Assembly: GCA_022495005.1 (NCBI GenBank) | Contig: JAGYXB010001004.1 | Span: 62,001-126,000, forward strand | DNA: 64,000 nucleotides | Source: Rhyacophila brunnea | Taxonomy: Eukaryota; Arthropoda; Insecta; Trichoptera; Rhyacophilidae | Direction of reading: 5' to 3' | Shown: in pieces, positions 34,491-48,404 of the stretch | Position numbering within the stretch: the stretch's first letter is position 1 | Layout of the letters: each line of letters opens with the position of its first letter | Notes under the pieces: model-generated | The model's database searches: none | What the model was told of the DNA's origin: nothing | The model's input: the letters and a program-made list of their open reading frames with translations, nothing else | Position numbers and translations under genes: made by a program

Positions 34491-37400
34491 AAATTCATAA
34501 TTTTCTTACGATCGAAAACGGTCAAAAAATAGCTAAGAACAAAGGACGTAGATTTAACAATCACTATTAAATTTGGACTTTAAATAAGATTGGTATTTCC
34601 AAAATACCTAACCCAGTAATATAAAAATCGGTTCGCTCCCATAACATATCTGTAGTACACTTACATAAGTCAGGCATTATTAATGTTACAATGAATAGTT
34701 AAAGTTTGTTCAATATTTTAAGATGATCACACTAACGTAACACTATTAATATTATGGATAAACTTTGCAATATGTGGAAGGTTGAAGTTGTTAGCACTTA
34801 AGGTTTGAAATTGAGTTTCGGCAAAGTTGTCAGTTTACAATAACATAAAATATTGCAGCTATCAAAATTTAATATGTGCGAGTTTCCTTAATACTCAAAA
34901 GTTCATTTCAGGTCACTAACATAAATATTAAGTTAAATTATTTTACGGGAATTCATCTTACGTAGGGTAGATTTACATCATAAATGTCGTGAAACAATTT
35001 ATTCTATTGTGGCGAATATTTCGAAGCTTTGTATAAATTGTGGTTCGTACAAAATACCTCAAGGTTTCTCAAATGTGGTAGCTATTAAGATTTTAATAAT
35101 TCATTCTCACTTACTTTGTTTCTGTCTCCAGAGTTTGATGAACTTTAATATTTTTTGTTACAGTCTCCAAACAAATCGTCACCACAGTTATAACTGTTGT
35201 AAGTAGATACCATTTAGATAATCAAGATAAACATTGAATTCAATTATATGAAATTTTTACGGCAAAATAGAATTCCTGGTAGTATAGACTTGATACTATA
35301 TTAAAATTCATGAAAATATAACTATTATAAAAACATTTATATCGAGCGGAAATTGAACTCCAGCGATCCATTTTTCGTCAAATATTTTTTACCAATTACA
35401 CGAATAGTGAAATACTAGCCACGCTAAAATTTTCAAATTCAAATTCTATGCCTTCAAGGGTCTTTTTTCAAATTCCGTTAACATTGAAGACTACATTTTG
35501 TAATTTTGAATCAAAGTTTTATTCCAATTAATTTAAATTTTATATTATTTCACTATGTGTTATTTTTTGCGACCAGGGATTCGCTTTAAGGCATCTTTAT
35601 GTTCTATGCGCACTTATCAATTATGAATCTGTACTGTGTATATTTGACACTGTATATTTCGGTCGCAAAAATGACTCAGATGGAATAGTACAAAACAGTA
35701 AATTCAAATTCAACCAATTACCCTTCCTAGATTGTATCAAATAATAATAACGGTGATTTATACATGGCGTCAGCATCTGTCAAAACAAGGGCTTTGCATT
35801 CCTACCTAATGATTAATTTTTAATTCAAATATTTTTTGTACAATGAGTATACTTACTATATTTAAGAATGTATCATTGTTTACTAATAAGGCATGTTACA
35901 TTTTAAGTCTTGTATATTAGTCATTAAATTTAAAAAAAAATGGTAATACCTACTAAAGAAAGATTACAGGTACTATTACTAAAAGTTTGGTGATGATTGT
36001 TAGTAATTAAATAAAATGAACCTTCCCTTTATAATACAATATTAAAAACCACACAGCGTGACGACATATATATCATAGCACCTTCCGTCAATTAATTGAA
36101 CGTAACTTAGCTAGTAAGATACTTACATGAATAAGTCTGAATACAAAAACCTACGTGAAATTAAAAGGGCAAAAATGCTCTATATGTAGTTCCCGACCAG
36201 CGCTCAAAATGGAAAATATTTACGAACCGGGGTGCTTGATAATTTTACGAAAATATCAACATAACTGATTTCATATGTATTTTATAAAAATAAGAGTGTT
36301 AGATTTTTTTATATGGAATATCTAGATAAGACGGTCAAATTATTTTTCCACGAGACAGAGCGATACTTTTTGAGATTTTATGAACCGAAACAGCGCTCCG
36401 GTACGGTCCGGGACAATATTTAATTATTATTGTGAGAATAGTTTATCTCAACTAAAGTATTATGAAAAAAAGATATTAATTCATCAGTTCCAGTTTTTAA
36501 GTAGTATTAAAATGTATAAATTATCAGATAGTGAAGTTTCCATGAAATGTTTCAGCGATAAACTGTTATACGTCTGTTATTGGTTCATTAAACATCACTA
36601 ATTGGTGTCAGTTGTAATAATATCACATGAAGAAAATAATTTAGGAAAATAACCAAATAAAATACTCAACTTAAAAAGGCTGTTTCGTTTTCACTGTTAA
36701 TTGAAATGTATGATTTTTGCGCTTCCCCTTACTGTCATTAAAGCTTAATTGAAAAATACCGGGTATTTCGGTCGGAAAGTTTTAGTTTGTAAAATTAATG
36801 CGAACATAGACGGAAGCTTTACCTTTTCTCAATAATTGAGATATTATACGTATTAAGCACCATGATATGTTTATAATTATTGATTTCATTAATTTATATC
36901 CCCTCAATATGTATAGATTTTGAGCGATTGATTATAAACCGATTTATTCTACAACAACAATCTATTATACATAATTTGAAAACATTTTTGAGAAATATAA
37001 TGTAACCAATTGAAAAAAATATTTTTGGAAAAAAACATGGTAGGTCCCTTCAGGATTTGAGCTATAACTAAGCGCTTTCTGAATTGCGTTACTATTCGGC
37101 TTATGTATTTTAAATCAAAGTATTATAATTATATTAATTACTAACCGATATCAGAGTTAACCCAATTTTTTTAAATAACGTACTTGAATTTTCTAATAAT
37201 TTAATAAACTATTTTTATATTCAACGAATATTACAATACTCTAGTTTTCAGCAATCGGCTTTCATTATTTTTAAATTACGTAAGTTCAATCATAGAATGT
37301 TACATTCTTCAATCGTGTGAATCTGAATAAAATAAAGTTTCTTACAATCTAATATGTTTCAATTACTTGAGCCTGTATACAACGTTAATAGTGGAGTCTT

Positions 37401-39029
37401 GTAAACAAAAATAAATATTAAATTATGTGCGTAACAATTTTAATAGATTATATCTGAGTAAGGAGGAAAGAACGACGAAAGAATACCTGAACAATCAAAG
37501 TTGTCGTGAGTGTAATTGTTTTTTTCTTTAATAATAAATTATTATTATACCTCTTGTTTTTATTGTATTATAAATTCTTTTTATTTTGTATATATATGGG
37601 TAGATCTTGATTTCTTTACACAAAAGATGTTTTATTCCTTTCAGCACGAAACCAACCAATTTGAAATGAAATTAGATTTTTTACTGTCTTAATATTTCTT
37701 TTTGCAGAATGGCAACAAAGAGAAATCTTCATTATGAAAATTAACTCTAAAGTTTTCTCATTAGAAAAATAATTCGGTTAAAATTTCAATTTTATTTTTT
37801 TCAGTTAAATTTAAAACGAAAATAAAGGGGTTGTGGTTTTTAAAAACTTAATCAATTTTATATTGTTTTAGTGCCTACTAATAACATACTCTGATTATTA
37901 CAGTGAGTTAAAAATAATCAGAGATGCTTTCAAAAATAAACAGAAGGAAAGTAAATGTAAAATATACGACATGTTCGTAATTAAAATGTCGAATTGCTTA
38001 AAATGTTTCTTTTTGATACAAAAAAACTTATTTAATTATTATTAAACGACTAAACCCCAAAAAAACACAAAGAAATCGCTCAAAAGATTTTAATTTTAAT
38101 GTCACTGATGTTGATTTGAAATGTTCTATTTAAATACATACGGGTATGAATCGTTTCACAAACATGTTTTTTGAAGTTGAAATAATAATAATTCTGTATG
38201 TAATAAGGAGAATCTTTTATAATATTATCAGTTGAAATTGAGTTGTCTCTTCATGAAAGCATTGAAAAAAGTCTGGACAGGTAGATAAACTCTGATAAAC
38301 TCTAATAAACTTTTGTATTACTCGATGGATATTCTTAATTGTTTTTCTAGTCTTCAATAAGTAGTCATAAAAAATACATTTCATTGAGATTAATTATAAT
38401 TTATATGACATAAATATTATTCTTCATTTAATATTTTTACGTAACTATACAATAATTGATGAGGTCTGTTAGCGCTGTTTTCGATGCTTTTAGTTTCAAA
38501 GTAGGTAATCCCCATTTGTATTTATTTTTTAATCCATAAGTGCTTTTTCATATTCATAATATACCTACAAAATCTAGTTTAATTTGTGAGTGAAATAGGC
38601 TTAAACTAGGGGGCTCATTGCAAAGTGATTTATATTCATTAGTCGTCATATAACTTTTATCATGACTTTTCATTAATTTAAATAACGTTTTATTTCTCTG
38701 TTCAATTTGTTTAATAATATGATTGCAAAAATTAAATATTTTATTGCAATTATAAATGAACGTGATTGGACGGTTTTTGGCAAAATGGCGGAAGTTACCG
38801 AGATTGAAACTAACAGCATCATTTGTGTTATCATGTGAATACTTTCATATATGTCGAATATGTTTCGTCTTTGAAATGGCCAATGTCTCTAGTAGTTAAT
38901 AAAATACGATCACCTATTAATAAAAAAAATCAAAGTATATTGTTTATAGTTTATATCACCAATAAAATCCAATACTGTGTAAAAATGCTTCCGGTTTTTG
39001 AGAGATATTTTAATTATTCATATAAAAAG
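34491..39029. other. Gene-poor AT-rich stretch
   Basis: Apart from the small element at 35562, nothing is identifiable. Frames seen (for example 36380-36601) are short and of chance type. Confidence 0.4.
35562..35675. mobile_element. Tiny inverted-repeat element
   Basis: TTTTTTGCGACC at the left and GGTCGCAAAAA at the right bracket ~110 bp. A related inverted half copy is at 10805-10880. Confidence 0.4.
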
Positions 39030-39255
39030 TCCACGATGGCCGAGTGGTTTATGCATCGGTTTATAACGTTATGGGTTCCAGGCTTTATCCTAGGTCTTAA
39101 AATACAAATATTGATTTAAATTTGTGTTTGAAATCAGTGGCTAACATCCATTTCTCGTAAAAACAAAAATCGGTTAATACAAATCTCCACTGTGTCACGG
39201 CCTATAATGATCTTATTAGGATCGGACATGGTCAGAAAGAAGAAAGAAAGAAGAA
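39030..39255 (+). mobile_element. tRNA-Ser-derived SINE, best copy
   Basis: Head GTCCACGATGGCCGAGTGGT is very close to an animal tRNA-Ser 5' half (A box). The B-box position reads GGTTCCAGG with an insertion. The body contains GGCTAACATCCATTTCTCGT and the tail GATCGGACATGGTCAGAAAG, ending in an (AGAAAGAAAG)-type run. It is not a functional tRNA gene: the anticodon and acceptor arms do not fold. Confidence 0.75.
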
Positions 39256-41458
39256 GATAATCTTGTGTCAGTATCTACGGTGTCCATATTAACGTCTCTG
39301 ATTTGGTGACTTTCAGCGAATATTTGATACGGTTTCCTCATTCGAGCCTAGTGTAAATGGATTCAACAATTTATTATTACTTATTTTCCAAACAAAATGT
39401 ATACTTCGTTTCCATTTTCAGCATTAATAAATATGTTTCTATTATATTCTAAACATAAATATTTTATTAGAAAATAGATATTTTTAATTTTTGTATAAGT
39501 TATGACATACTTTTGAATAGTGAATAAACAAGAAATAAAGTAAAACCAGAATAAAATTTGTATGCACGTACCTATCTATGTATGTATACAGTTCTGAGTT
39601 ACTATTTCACAAAAAAAAATGGAAATGACCTATTGATCTAATTTTTAATTATCGTCAATTCAACAATTATTCATGCTTATGAAATATTAATCAAATGACA
39701 CTTTTAACAATGCCTTTCTTATCAGTCAACATGATCAAAAAAATGCTCAAAGAAGTTACGCTAAGTAAAAAAGTGTTCAAAACCTAATTTTTCATTGATA
39801 ATATAAAGCAATGGCATTAGATTGATACTTAAACGATGGGGTAAATAAAATCTTTACCACATTTTCTTTCTGATAAATACAGATATAAGTGATTGATGTA
39901 TGTAAAGGAATTCTCTACCAGAAAATCCCTATGAAGCAAACATTCAAGGGATAGGAAAAAAAACAAAATTTCGCGAATGTTTTCGTTGCAAAATTGACAC
40001 GACCTCAAAGGTTCGTCTCATGTGACTATGTATATCTAATAACATTAATGGTTCGCATATCATGTTTTAACACTATAACAATAGATGCGCTTCATTTTTA
40101 ATGACTTTATAGTAAGTATATATCATTAATTATTTACAGTATTATTTCATAGCATTATAATTTTAACACTTATCGAGAATAAAAAATAAATAATAATAAT
40201 ATAATTAAGAATAAAAATGGGATGGAAAAAATAAATTCGAAAAACAATAATAATTTTGGATTTCATTGATTATTTTTCATTATCTACAGTTTAATATAAA
40301 ATAATATGAATTTTTTCTAGGTTTGATCCTAAGCGGTGAATATGAGCTTGAACGGCCGATTTGATTTTATCTCTTCATAGGTGAAACACATATTGAAAAG
40401 ATAACTCGCGATTTTTGCCAGATGCACGGATAAAAATCATAATAATATAGTATAGTTCTAGAGATGGTTGTTTCGCGACATTGTTTGGTTATGAATTCTT
40501 CGAGAATATTTATATAATACAAGAGATTGCAAAATAAAAAATATTTTTCACAATTTCAATTTTATTTTAACTTATCTTTTTTATTTATCATTAGCTTTAC
40601 AATCCGATGTGGATTGACTGTCTTGAGAAAACCTTTCCATGCCTGTCAGCAGTGTGCAGTTTTTCTCCAGTTTATAATGTTATCCAGTATGGTGACGTTT
40701 CTATTCGCGCAAAGCTATCGGGTTTTATTTGTCTCTTCTTCTCTTTGGGTCTGTCATTATTAATATTTCTGGGTACTTTCTTGTTAATTCATTTAAAATG
40801 TATGAGATGTATAGTATTCTTTGTTATTTATATCTTTAATTCTGATAACTATTCGATAAGTCAATAATTGATTGTAGATAAGATAAGAACATAAATATAT
40901 GCAGTATTAAAAATAGTATAAAGATTAAAAAAGTATAAAAATTATAAATGAGATACATGGAAGTACACCGAATGAGTTAAGTAGAGCCTATTTTAAGAAT
41001 TTATAAAACAACGCCCACCTATGTTATATTATGTTACTGTGTTCTAATACCTATTATTGTAAGATTTATTTCAATTTTAGTCAGTAACGAATTGTTTTTG
41101 AAGAAATTGTCCGTATTACAGAAGATAATGGTTGTCCTCTGTAAGCTTCTTAGCCGTCTCGAAAAAAGCGGAAAAGCACATTTTGTACGAAAGCTTTTTT
41201 TAAATTACATTCTCACGAAACAAAAATCGCGCTACAACTGAAATACGGGTCAGATAAATCACCATAAGAAGTTGTCAGAATTTTAAGTCTCGTGCAGGTA
41301 TTATAAAAACCAGAAAAATTGTTCGTTTTTCAAAAATATTTAGGGTATGTATACTTGGTACATTTTGTAGGTCTATTTTATATTATAACACCGACATAAA
41401 ATGAAAAAAACACATCAATATGAATAACTTTATTTTTTATTCAAATCTGAAGGTATAG
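39256..41458. other. Gene-free AT-rich stretch with a possible LINE scrap
   Basis: At 40595-40650, ACAATCCGATGTGGATTGAC resembles CCATCCAATGTGGATC beside the LINE at 63245-63520 and could be an inverted LINE scrap (weak). Overlapping frames at 40527-40867 have no domain. Confidence 0.35.
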
Positions 41459-42217
41459 TTAATGGCGGACGTACTCAGCGTAGGTCAAAATAGAGCTTTT
41501 ATTGTAGTAATTTAATTTTTTTTCTTTTAGGTACATGTTCAAATATGCGCAATAACATGATCTTACTCCCTACTTCAGTTTAAGCTTGTCAATTTATGGC
41601 TACGGCCGTCTGTTGTAGTTTAACCACTGGGGAATACCAAAAGAAATGGCGTATTTCAAAAAAACACTACCTTATTATTAGGTCAATAATTATTATAAAG
41701 CAATCATTATTCGTAGGATGTTTATCACACTTGAATAGTCAAAGACATAGATTATAATTAGTATCTTTAGAATTATCTTCAAATGTGTTAATCTTGTCCA
41801 TTTTTTGAATAATAAAATGCCTAATTCTTGTCAACTTTGGGATCACAGAGATTATCAGTATAATTTTTATCGTAAATATTTCACTATAATAATGTCTATA
41901 TATATTATACCAATAGTTTTAAAAATGCGTTTAAAAAATAATAAATGTAAAAAATCTTTACACCAATGCACATGCATGTACTGAAATATGACCATATTCT
42001 AAAACATTAGAGCGAGAGGTTTAAAAGAATACTATTTTATGTAATAAAAATACTTTATGCAGTCATTAAATATTTAAAATAAATATAAAAGATAACAAGG
42101 CTTTAAAATTATATACATAAATTATCTAGAACATTTAAGGAATGTCCAGGATCATGCTTTGAAAATGCAAAAAATGCAAGTTCCATTCTGACCTACGCTG
42201 AGCATGTCCCCCCTTAA
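41459..42217. mobile_element. TTAA-flanked MITE (piggyBac-type target)
   Basis: An inverted repeat of about 35-40 bp, GGCGGACGTACTCAGCGTAG at the left against the complement of CTACGCTGAGCATGTCCCCC at the right, is flanked directly by TTAA on both sides (41459-41462 and 42214-42217). The element is 751 bp without coding capacity. TTAA duplication is characteristic of piggyBac-type insertion, although the terminal bases are not the usual CCC. Confidence 0.65.
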
Positions 42218-42681
42218 GCATGACGCATTTCAATAAGAGTGTTTTGTGTACTAAAAAATCGTTAATGGAAATAAAGCTGGCTGAAGTATTAAAACGTCTC
42301 ATTAAATAATCGCTGTCATCTAAACCCTCTTCATCGATTAAATTATGATTATTACCTTGAATTAATATTATATAAAGACAGTAGAAGTTTTTTGGCAGAG
42401 CGAGAAAGGAAGACAGGAAGAAGACGTATTTAACATGTACGTACCTAATTATAAATTTGAAAAATCAGAGGAATCATATATTTTAATCGGATTGTGAAAG
42501 AAAACAAAATAAATGATGCTTTCATTATAATTTGAAAGATGTAAAATGCAGTGCATATCGAGTGATTGGAGTGTCGAGAAATCGGTGTTTTATTATTTAA
42601 GGTTAAATTTAGTAAAGATAGGGTGTAGTAATCTACTGCCATCTTGGCCAATATACACAATCAATTAAAAATACATACATT

Positions 42682-42798
42682 ATGGATAAGGAAGATCCGT
42701 CAGCTAAGCGTCGCGATTTGACAAATGAACGAGTTCAGCGATGGCGTACTAGGAGACTAGACGTAAAACCAGGAGACTCAAAATATATAAATAATTGA
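42682..42798 (+). CDS. Short basic ORF, likely transposon-protein relic
   Basis: An ATG-started 38-codon frame reads MDKEDPSAKRRDLTNERVQR then WRTRRLDVKPGDSKYINN. It has high Arg/Lys content and clearly coding-like codons against AT-rich flanks. Downstream (42840-42990) two further broken frames are coding-like, one with TTRFETNCPICFGQNLQF. Together they suggest a degraded mobile-element protein or gene relic extending to the LINE tail at 43100. No family recognised. Confidence 0.3.
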   Translation: MDKEDPSAKRRDLTNERVQRWRTRRLDVKPGDSKYINN

Positions 42799-43099
42799 GT
42801 CTAAAGTACCAAAACGAAGACAGTTCGATAGAACATACAAACGTATGAAAGAGATGAAGACAAAAAGAAGACGTATGTGAATGTTGACATGTGGTACTGC
42901 CACAACAAGATTTGAGACAAACTGTCCTATTTGCTTTGGTCAGAATCTTCAATTTATTGAGCGGAAGGCGAGGATGAAAATCTAGAAAAACTTGGTGTTG
43001 TTGAGAGCGCAATAAAAAGCAGTATCTGTAGAGATGGACCCAATAAAAATACTACGGATATATAACTAAAACAGGTCATGCATGCTGAATGAGATCGAG

Positions 43100-43200
43100 A
43101 ATGGATAGTTCCATGTCGTGGAAAATGATGTTAGACGTTCTAATCATCGGGGTCACGATCCTTAGTCATGAGGCTACGACGAAGAAAACAATATAAAAAG
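43100..43200 (+). mobile_element. LINE 3'-tail fragment
   Basis: GGGGTCACGATCCTTAGTCATGAGG and CGACGAAGAA match the 3' end of the LINE at 47395-47585 (GGGTCACGATTCGCAGCCATGAGG). Confidence 0.6.
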
Positions 43201-45954
43201 AAAAGTTCACTTAGAGTATTATTACAGAAGATTATACTATATTGTTTAATTATTATCATTCAAATAATAAATGTTTGACTATAGTTGAAACTGACGAGTT
43301 TTTGGCATTAATATTTCCTGGGGTTGTCGAATTTCTTTTTTAGTTTGTTGTAAAAAGCTTTTCATATGTTCACTTTCAGTAGCGCTATACAGCCTCCCTG
43401 CATTTTATGTGCTATACAACCAATTTTAAATTACAATTAAAAACAAATATTTCTCTCATTACTTATTTTCCCGGCGTTTTTTATAGTTATTGTCATGCAA
43501 GGTGCCCCCAGAGTGCGGAGCCACTTCAGTCCAATCGGCGTAATGGGCGTTAATGCAAAACTCTCTAAAACAGGGCTTTACCTTTTTAAATTTCTACTGG
43601 AAGGTAAATAATCTTTCCTTAATAATATGTAAATGAGTTTTATTATAATTCGACATATTGTAAATTTAACTGTAAAAATTAAATAAGTAAGTAGTTAATT
43701 CTTTAAACACTAAATAACCGCTAAAGAAATACGATCGATAATTTTTATTTGTAAATTATGTAATATAGCTAGTAGAGCACCATCTATGAAACAATTAATA
43801 TCGATTCGAATTCCGCATCTGAAATTTTTTAATAATCTAGATTTAAAACAAGTGCCTGCTGTATAAGAATGTATATGAATCACTTATCGTCTGTTAATAT
43901 AACCACTACTCTATGTAGGTCCATATGTTCTGCTCAGGAGTAGAATTAGTGTTGTTTATTAACGTTGATTAAATATATAAATAATGTAATGTATAAATAA
44001 CTTTTAATAACTCTCTAATAGTCTATAACATTTGGTTTAATTGTTAAATATATTATATTTTTATATTAAAAGACCCACTTGAAGAATAAATACCATTGTG
44101 TAATTTGTATTATAACTTTTCAAAAGAAGCTACTATACTGAGGTCGTGAGGTTATTTTCTTTTAAGATGGCAAAAAAAACAAAAGAAAAAGCTCAGAATG
44201 TAATATTGAAATATATTATTATCAAGTCAAAGTTTGATACTTGAAGGGTGAATTAGCAACATTGAAACAACATAATGTATAAACTCGATGATCGTTAATC
44301 ATCGCGACTCTGTTTATGAATGACTTAACTGAGGCCCGTCTGATGTCTAAAGTAAACAATTCTTCAGTAAGAATATTGAAAACTGGCAAAATTCCAAAAC
44401 CAATAGATTTTGCACTGGTCTCTTAAGTGATAGGTACGTTTATTTATGAAGAGTGGTCAAATTTTATTACAAACAATTTTTGAAGAGATTAATTATTGAT
44501 TTTGAAAAACTATTTGAACTCAATTTTTATTTTTTATTAAACTACTCAGTGTTGGAAAAAGCGCGTACGATAATAATACATTGATAATTAAAATACTCAT
44601 TATATATCAGTAGATAGGTAACTAAAAAAAAGTTAAATAATAGTTGGTATATATTTCAATATTTCACTATTCTTAGGGTCATGGAGGCATTGTTTGATTT
44701 TGAGACCTCCGCGATAAAAATAAATAAAACCATACATTCGAACTACCAACGTCTAATAAAACTATGAATGTACCCTTTTCCTAGAATGGAATCCTGTAAC
44801 GAAAAACAATAATTTTAAAGATGTCAATTATGACACACACGTAATAATATTAATGGTTTATTTTTTGAGCACATCAATGTATTTATTTGAGTGGTCATGT
44901 TATAGGCCACTTTGATGCTAGTTGCAGGGATTTTGTTTTACTTTATGTAATAGTTCATACCAAAATTGTGAAAATAACGCAATTTTAATTGTACGACTGG
45001 TTTTAACTGTTTTGAGGCTCATTTTTATATATTCTAACGAATCAATTGCACTATATACATAAAAAATCGCCATGTACTCATTATTGAAGAAAAAAGTAAT
45101 AAACTGTTTTAGCTTCTTGAATGAGGGAAGGGTGAAAAAGAGAAAGAAAGAATTTTACTGACGTGAGATTTTATTTTGGATTCTGTGAATCTTCCATCAT
45201 CCATTTTTAGTAGTTATCGTGGAAATGCAAGATATACTTGGTTACAATGTTATTGGATAAATAGTGTTCGTTTATTAAAATATGTTCAGTAGTTTACGAG
45301 ATATCTATTAAATATTTTAGACGGCGAGAGTGTGAAAATCGTAGGTGATATTAACATGGCTGCCATTTTTGCAGATTATAAGATTTTTCATTGATTATTT
45401 TTTTAAAGTATAGATAATATTCTTGGTCTTTTCGACGTTTACTTTTCTAGTAAATACGGTGCCAGCACTTTGAACAGATGTATTGACCCTCAAATGTAGA
45501 CCAAAATTTCATACGTTCTACGTCAAAAAATATTAGCCCTATCGATAAATTAAACTTATAACAATACTCTCATTTCAAATGAATGTTAGGGTCTAAATTA
45601 TAAACTGTTATCAGGATATCTTTAAGTTATTTTAGTACTGAGGGAAACTGGTTTGATTACTTTGCTAAATAAAGCCCATCATAATTCAAATAAGTACCCA
45701 TAGGGTACATTGAATGTAGATTTTATGGGTAACGATTATCGATTAAGCTGGTGTTAAAGTACTAAAGCTTACTAAATATGTATACTACTTTGGAGAAACT
45801 GTAACAAGTAGTGAGCTAGTGGGAATAATAAAAACAAATAAAACATAGATACAGTATAAATCTGTATAGACAAATTATTATAGACCATGTTATTAATTAA
45901 TAATTATTTATGTGGTAAATAAAATTTTCACAATTATCCCCACGTCATGTCAAA
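43201..45954. other. Gene-free AT-rich stretch
   Basis: A possible SINE scrap at 43890-43930 (GTCTGTTAATATAACCACTA). Otherwise nothing supported. Confidence 0.4.
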
Positions 45955-46215
45955 TATGAAAGTAGAGAGACTACGCTGGGCAGACCATATCACAGGCATG
46001 GTAGACATACAATCACCAAGGAGGCTTTTCTTTAATATATCAGAAGAAAATAGGAGGGTCGGAAAAACTAGACTATGGTGGTTGCATTGGGTAGAAAGAT
46101 ACCCATAGCTCTGAAACTAAGGTGGTAGAAGGAACTTGCGAAAAACAGGACGCGTTTGCCGTTTTGCCAATGTCTACACTGGGTTGTAGTGCCGATGATG
46201 ATGATGATACAAAAA
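45955..46215 (+). mobile_element. LINE 3' end, truncated
   Basis: The frame reads MKVERLRWAGHITGMVDIQS, then RRVGKTRLWWLHWVE, LKLRW and KELAKNRTR with stops. This is the C-terminal tail of RTE-like or related reverse transcriptases (RLRWxGHxxRM ... GRPxxRW). It ends in a (GAT)n tail at 46195-46208, as such LINEs do. Confidence 0.8.
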
Positions 46216-46252
46216 TAAATTAAGTATCATCTTGCAAATTTTATTTCACAAA

Positions 46253-46590
46253 ATGAAAAGTATATTAAAATATTTTTTACGAATAATGGTTATTTGCCTT
46301 TATTCCATCTATTGCATTCTTGCATTGGATACCACAAACGCAAACCGCTGATTTATTTTACTGTATTTAAACCTGGATTTCCTGATAATCCAATAAATGT
46401 GGTATTGTCTGAGGATGATTCGCAATTCATGGATGGTGTTGTGCATACTAGGTTGGTATTAAAAAACATCTCTCGGCTACTTCCATTATCTTCAGTGAGA
46501 ATAACTCAATTTCTCGGAGAAGAGTCAGCTCTGAGGAAGGACGTTCCTAAAGAAGTGCACGAACATTGTAAACAATTTTATTGTTGAAGC
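46253..46590 (+). pseudogene. Candidate small secreted-protein gene broken by a frameshift
   Basis: ATG at 46253 opens a typical signal peptide (MKSILKYFLRIMVICLYSIY, then CILALDTTNAN) that stops at TGA about 46349. In the next frame, overlapping that stop, a coding-like sequence runs to TGA 46585-46587: YFTVFKPGFPDNPINVVLSE, MDGVVHTRLVLKNISRLLPL, then RITQFLGEESALRKDV and HEHCKQFYC. A single-base change near 46330-46350 would join the two. An AATAAA follows at about 46625. There is no intron-like sequence between the parts. Size and secretion signal would fit a small extracellular or salivary-type protein, but the family is unrecognised. It lies 40 bases after a LINE tail. Alternatives: sequencing error in a live gene, or chance adjacency of two frames. 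Confidence 0.4.
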
Positions 46591-47394
46591 AATGACGAAA
46601 GACCTAGTCTTTACCATCCGATGTAATAAAGGAAAGGATAGGCGTGATAATTATATTGTGCAATGAGATAAAAAGTAATGCTGTGGGTAATGAATTTGTG
46701 AATCGATCTTAAAAGTATGTATATAAAAATTTTCGATAAATTTTCAATATTTATCTATGAGTATAATTATAATATCTGTGGTATGGTTGTCATAATTATG
46801 ATATTTGTGGAAAATCAAAGAAGTTTTAATATCAAAAGTTTCTATAGTAAATTTAGACAGCTTATTCTAAAATACCAAAATACCTTGAATAGTAAGTTAA
46901 TTGAAAATCGTTAATTTTTACGACGCTTTAATTAAAATAAATAGGCGCCAGCCTGTGCTGGTTTTTTAGCGGAATATTTTTTTTAAATGAACAGTTCGTA
47001 TAGCATTGTGCTATTTACATGCCAGACAAACATTTTAAATTCCTACATAGGCATTTTTAATAAATGAAAATATAGATACTTAATATATAATATAAATTAA
47101 CTAGGTATATTATTTGTTCTAGGTTTTAAAATTTCTTAGTATTTACCATACAACTGTAACTCGGGTAAAAAATAGTACTCAAATTTCTCACGATCTGAAT
47201 AATAAAATTCGGGTCATTTTATGTCATCAAATTTCCAGGTTTCGTTACTCCAGAAGTTATATTAAAAAAATACTTAATCTTTTATAATTTCACGTTATCT
47301 GCAAGTATCCACGTAGCGGCATAATATGTTAACAAAAAGCAAAGCATCACTTAATTTATTAGACCTCTATATAGAAGATGACATATTTCAAAAA
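46591..47394. other. AT-rich stretch, nothing recognised
   Basis: Holds the putative 3' end of the preceding candidate gene; no further feature. Confidence 0.4.
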
Positions 47395-47585
47395 CTCGTG
47401 ATGTTGGGACTAGTCAAATGTCAGAAATAGTAGGGAAGACCTTCATCCAGATGGAAAGACCAAATTAAGAGTGCCACAAATTTGAGAGGGATGAAGCAAA
47501 GTCGTGAATGAGACTGTCACACGACCAACATATTTGGGTCACGATTCGCAGCCATGAGGTCTAGACGATGATGAAGGAGAAGATC
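47395..47585 (+). mobile_element. LINE 3' end, truncated
   Basis: Frame GRPSSRWKDQIKSATNLRGM followed by KQSRE and stops matches the GRPxxRWxDxI tail of RTE-like LINEs. The 3' part shares GGGTCACGAT..CATGAGG with 43100-43200. Confidence 0.7.
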
Positions 47586-48404
47586 AGTTTTTGGTTCAGC
47601 AAATTTATTGGTGTATTAAATCTATACTATCCGTATACTATTACCATATATTATTTACCATGCTGTGGCAAAATATTATTAATTGGTATGATTTATTTTT
47701 CAAGTAGGTACAAGAAATGAGCTTTTTAGTTATGTAATGAATAAAAAAATGCAACGCAGAATTAGTGATCGGGTATTAAAGCAATATTGAAAGTATTATT
47801 AAATATATTATATATTGAAATAATAACGTCTTGGCGATTTAATTTTTAACTGTATCAAAAATATAAATAATTATATACGTAGATGGTTCATGATTATTAC
47901 AATAGGTATACTAACTGGATATAGTGACTGAATAATATATACCTCATGTTATAATATAGCATGTTTTACATGAGCTTTATTATTATAATGGGGGTATGAT
48001 GTCTCAATCATATGCGTGAACGTGATGAATGATCTCATTCGTTCTGAAAAATGTAAGCAAAATATTCGTACGCAAAAAAATGATTGTACAATTTGCAAAA
48101 AATAACATATATTTTTATGGATAGATAAAAATTCCAATTTCTGAATAAAGTATTGTTTGTCTGGTGCGGGTACGTATCTAAAATATAATTCAAGTAGATA
48201 TATACGATCCATAATAATTTTAGTATTAATAAAACAAAAGTTTTTGTCTTTTCAAAGAATATAAACTGTATATAGATGAATAATAAGACTTAATTCATTT
48301 CGAATGTTTTATAGTTAATATTGAGATGAATATTTTACAATTTAAATCATTATTAGGAGTCTAATGTAAGGAGCGCTTATATAAATTTTAAGTGAGTTCT
48401 AGAT

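Noticed and set aside
39030..39110. Functional tRNA-Ser gene
   Set aside because: Resembles tRNA-Ser only in the 5' half; the arms do not pair and SINE body follows.
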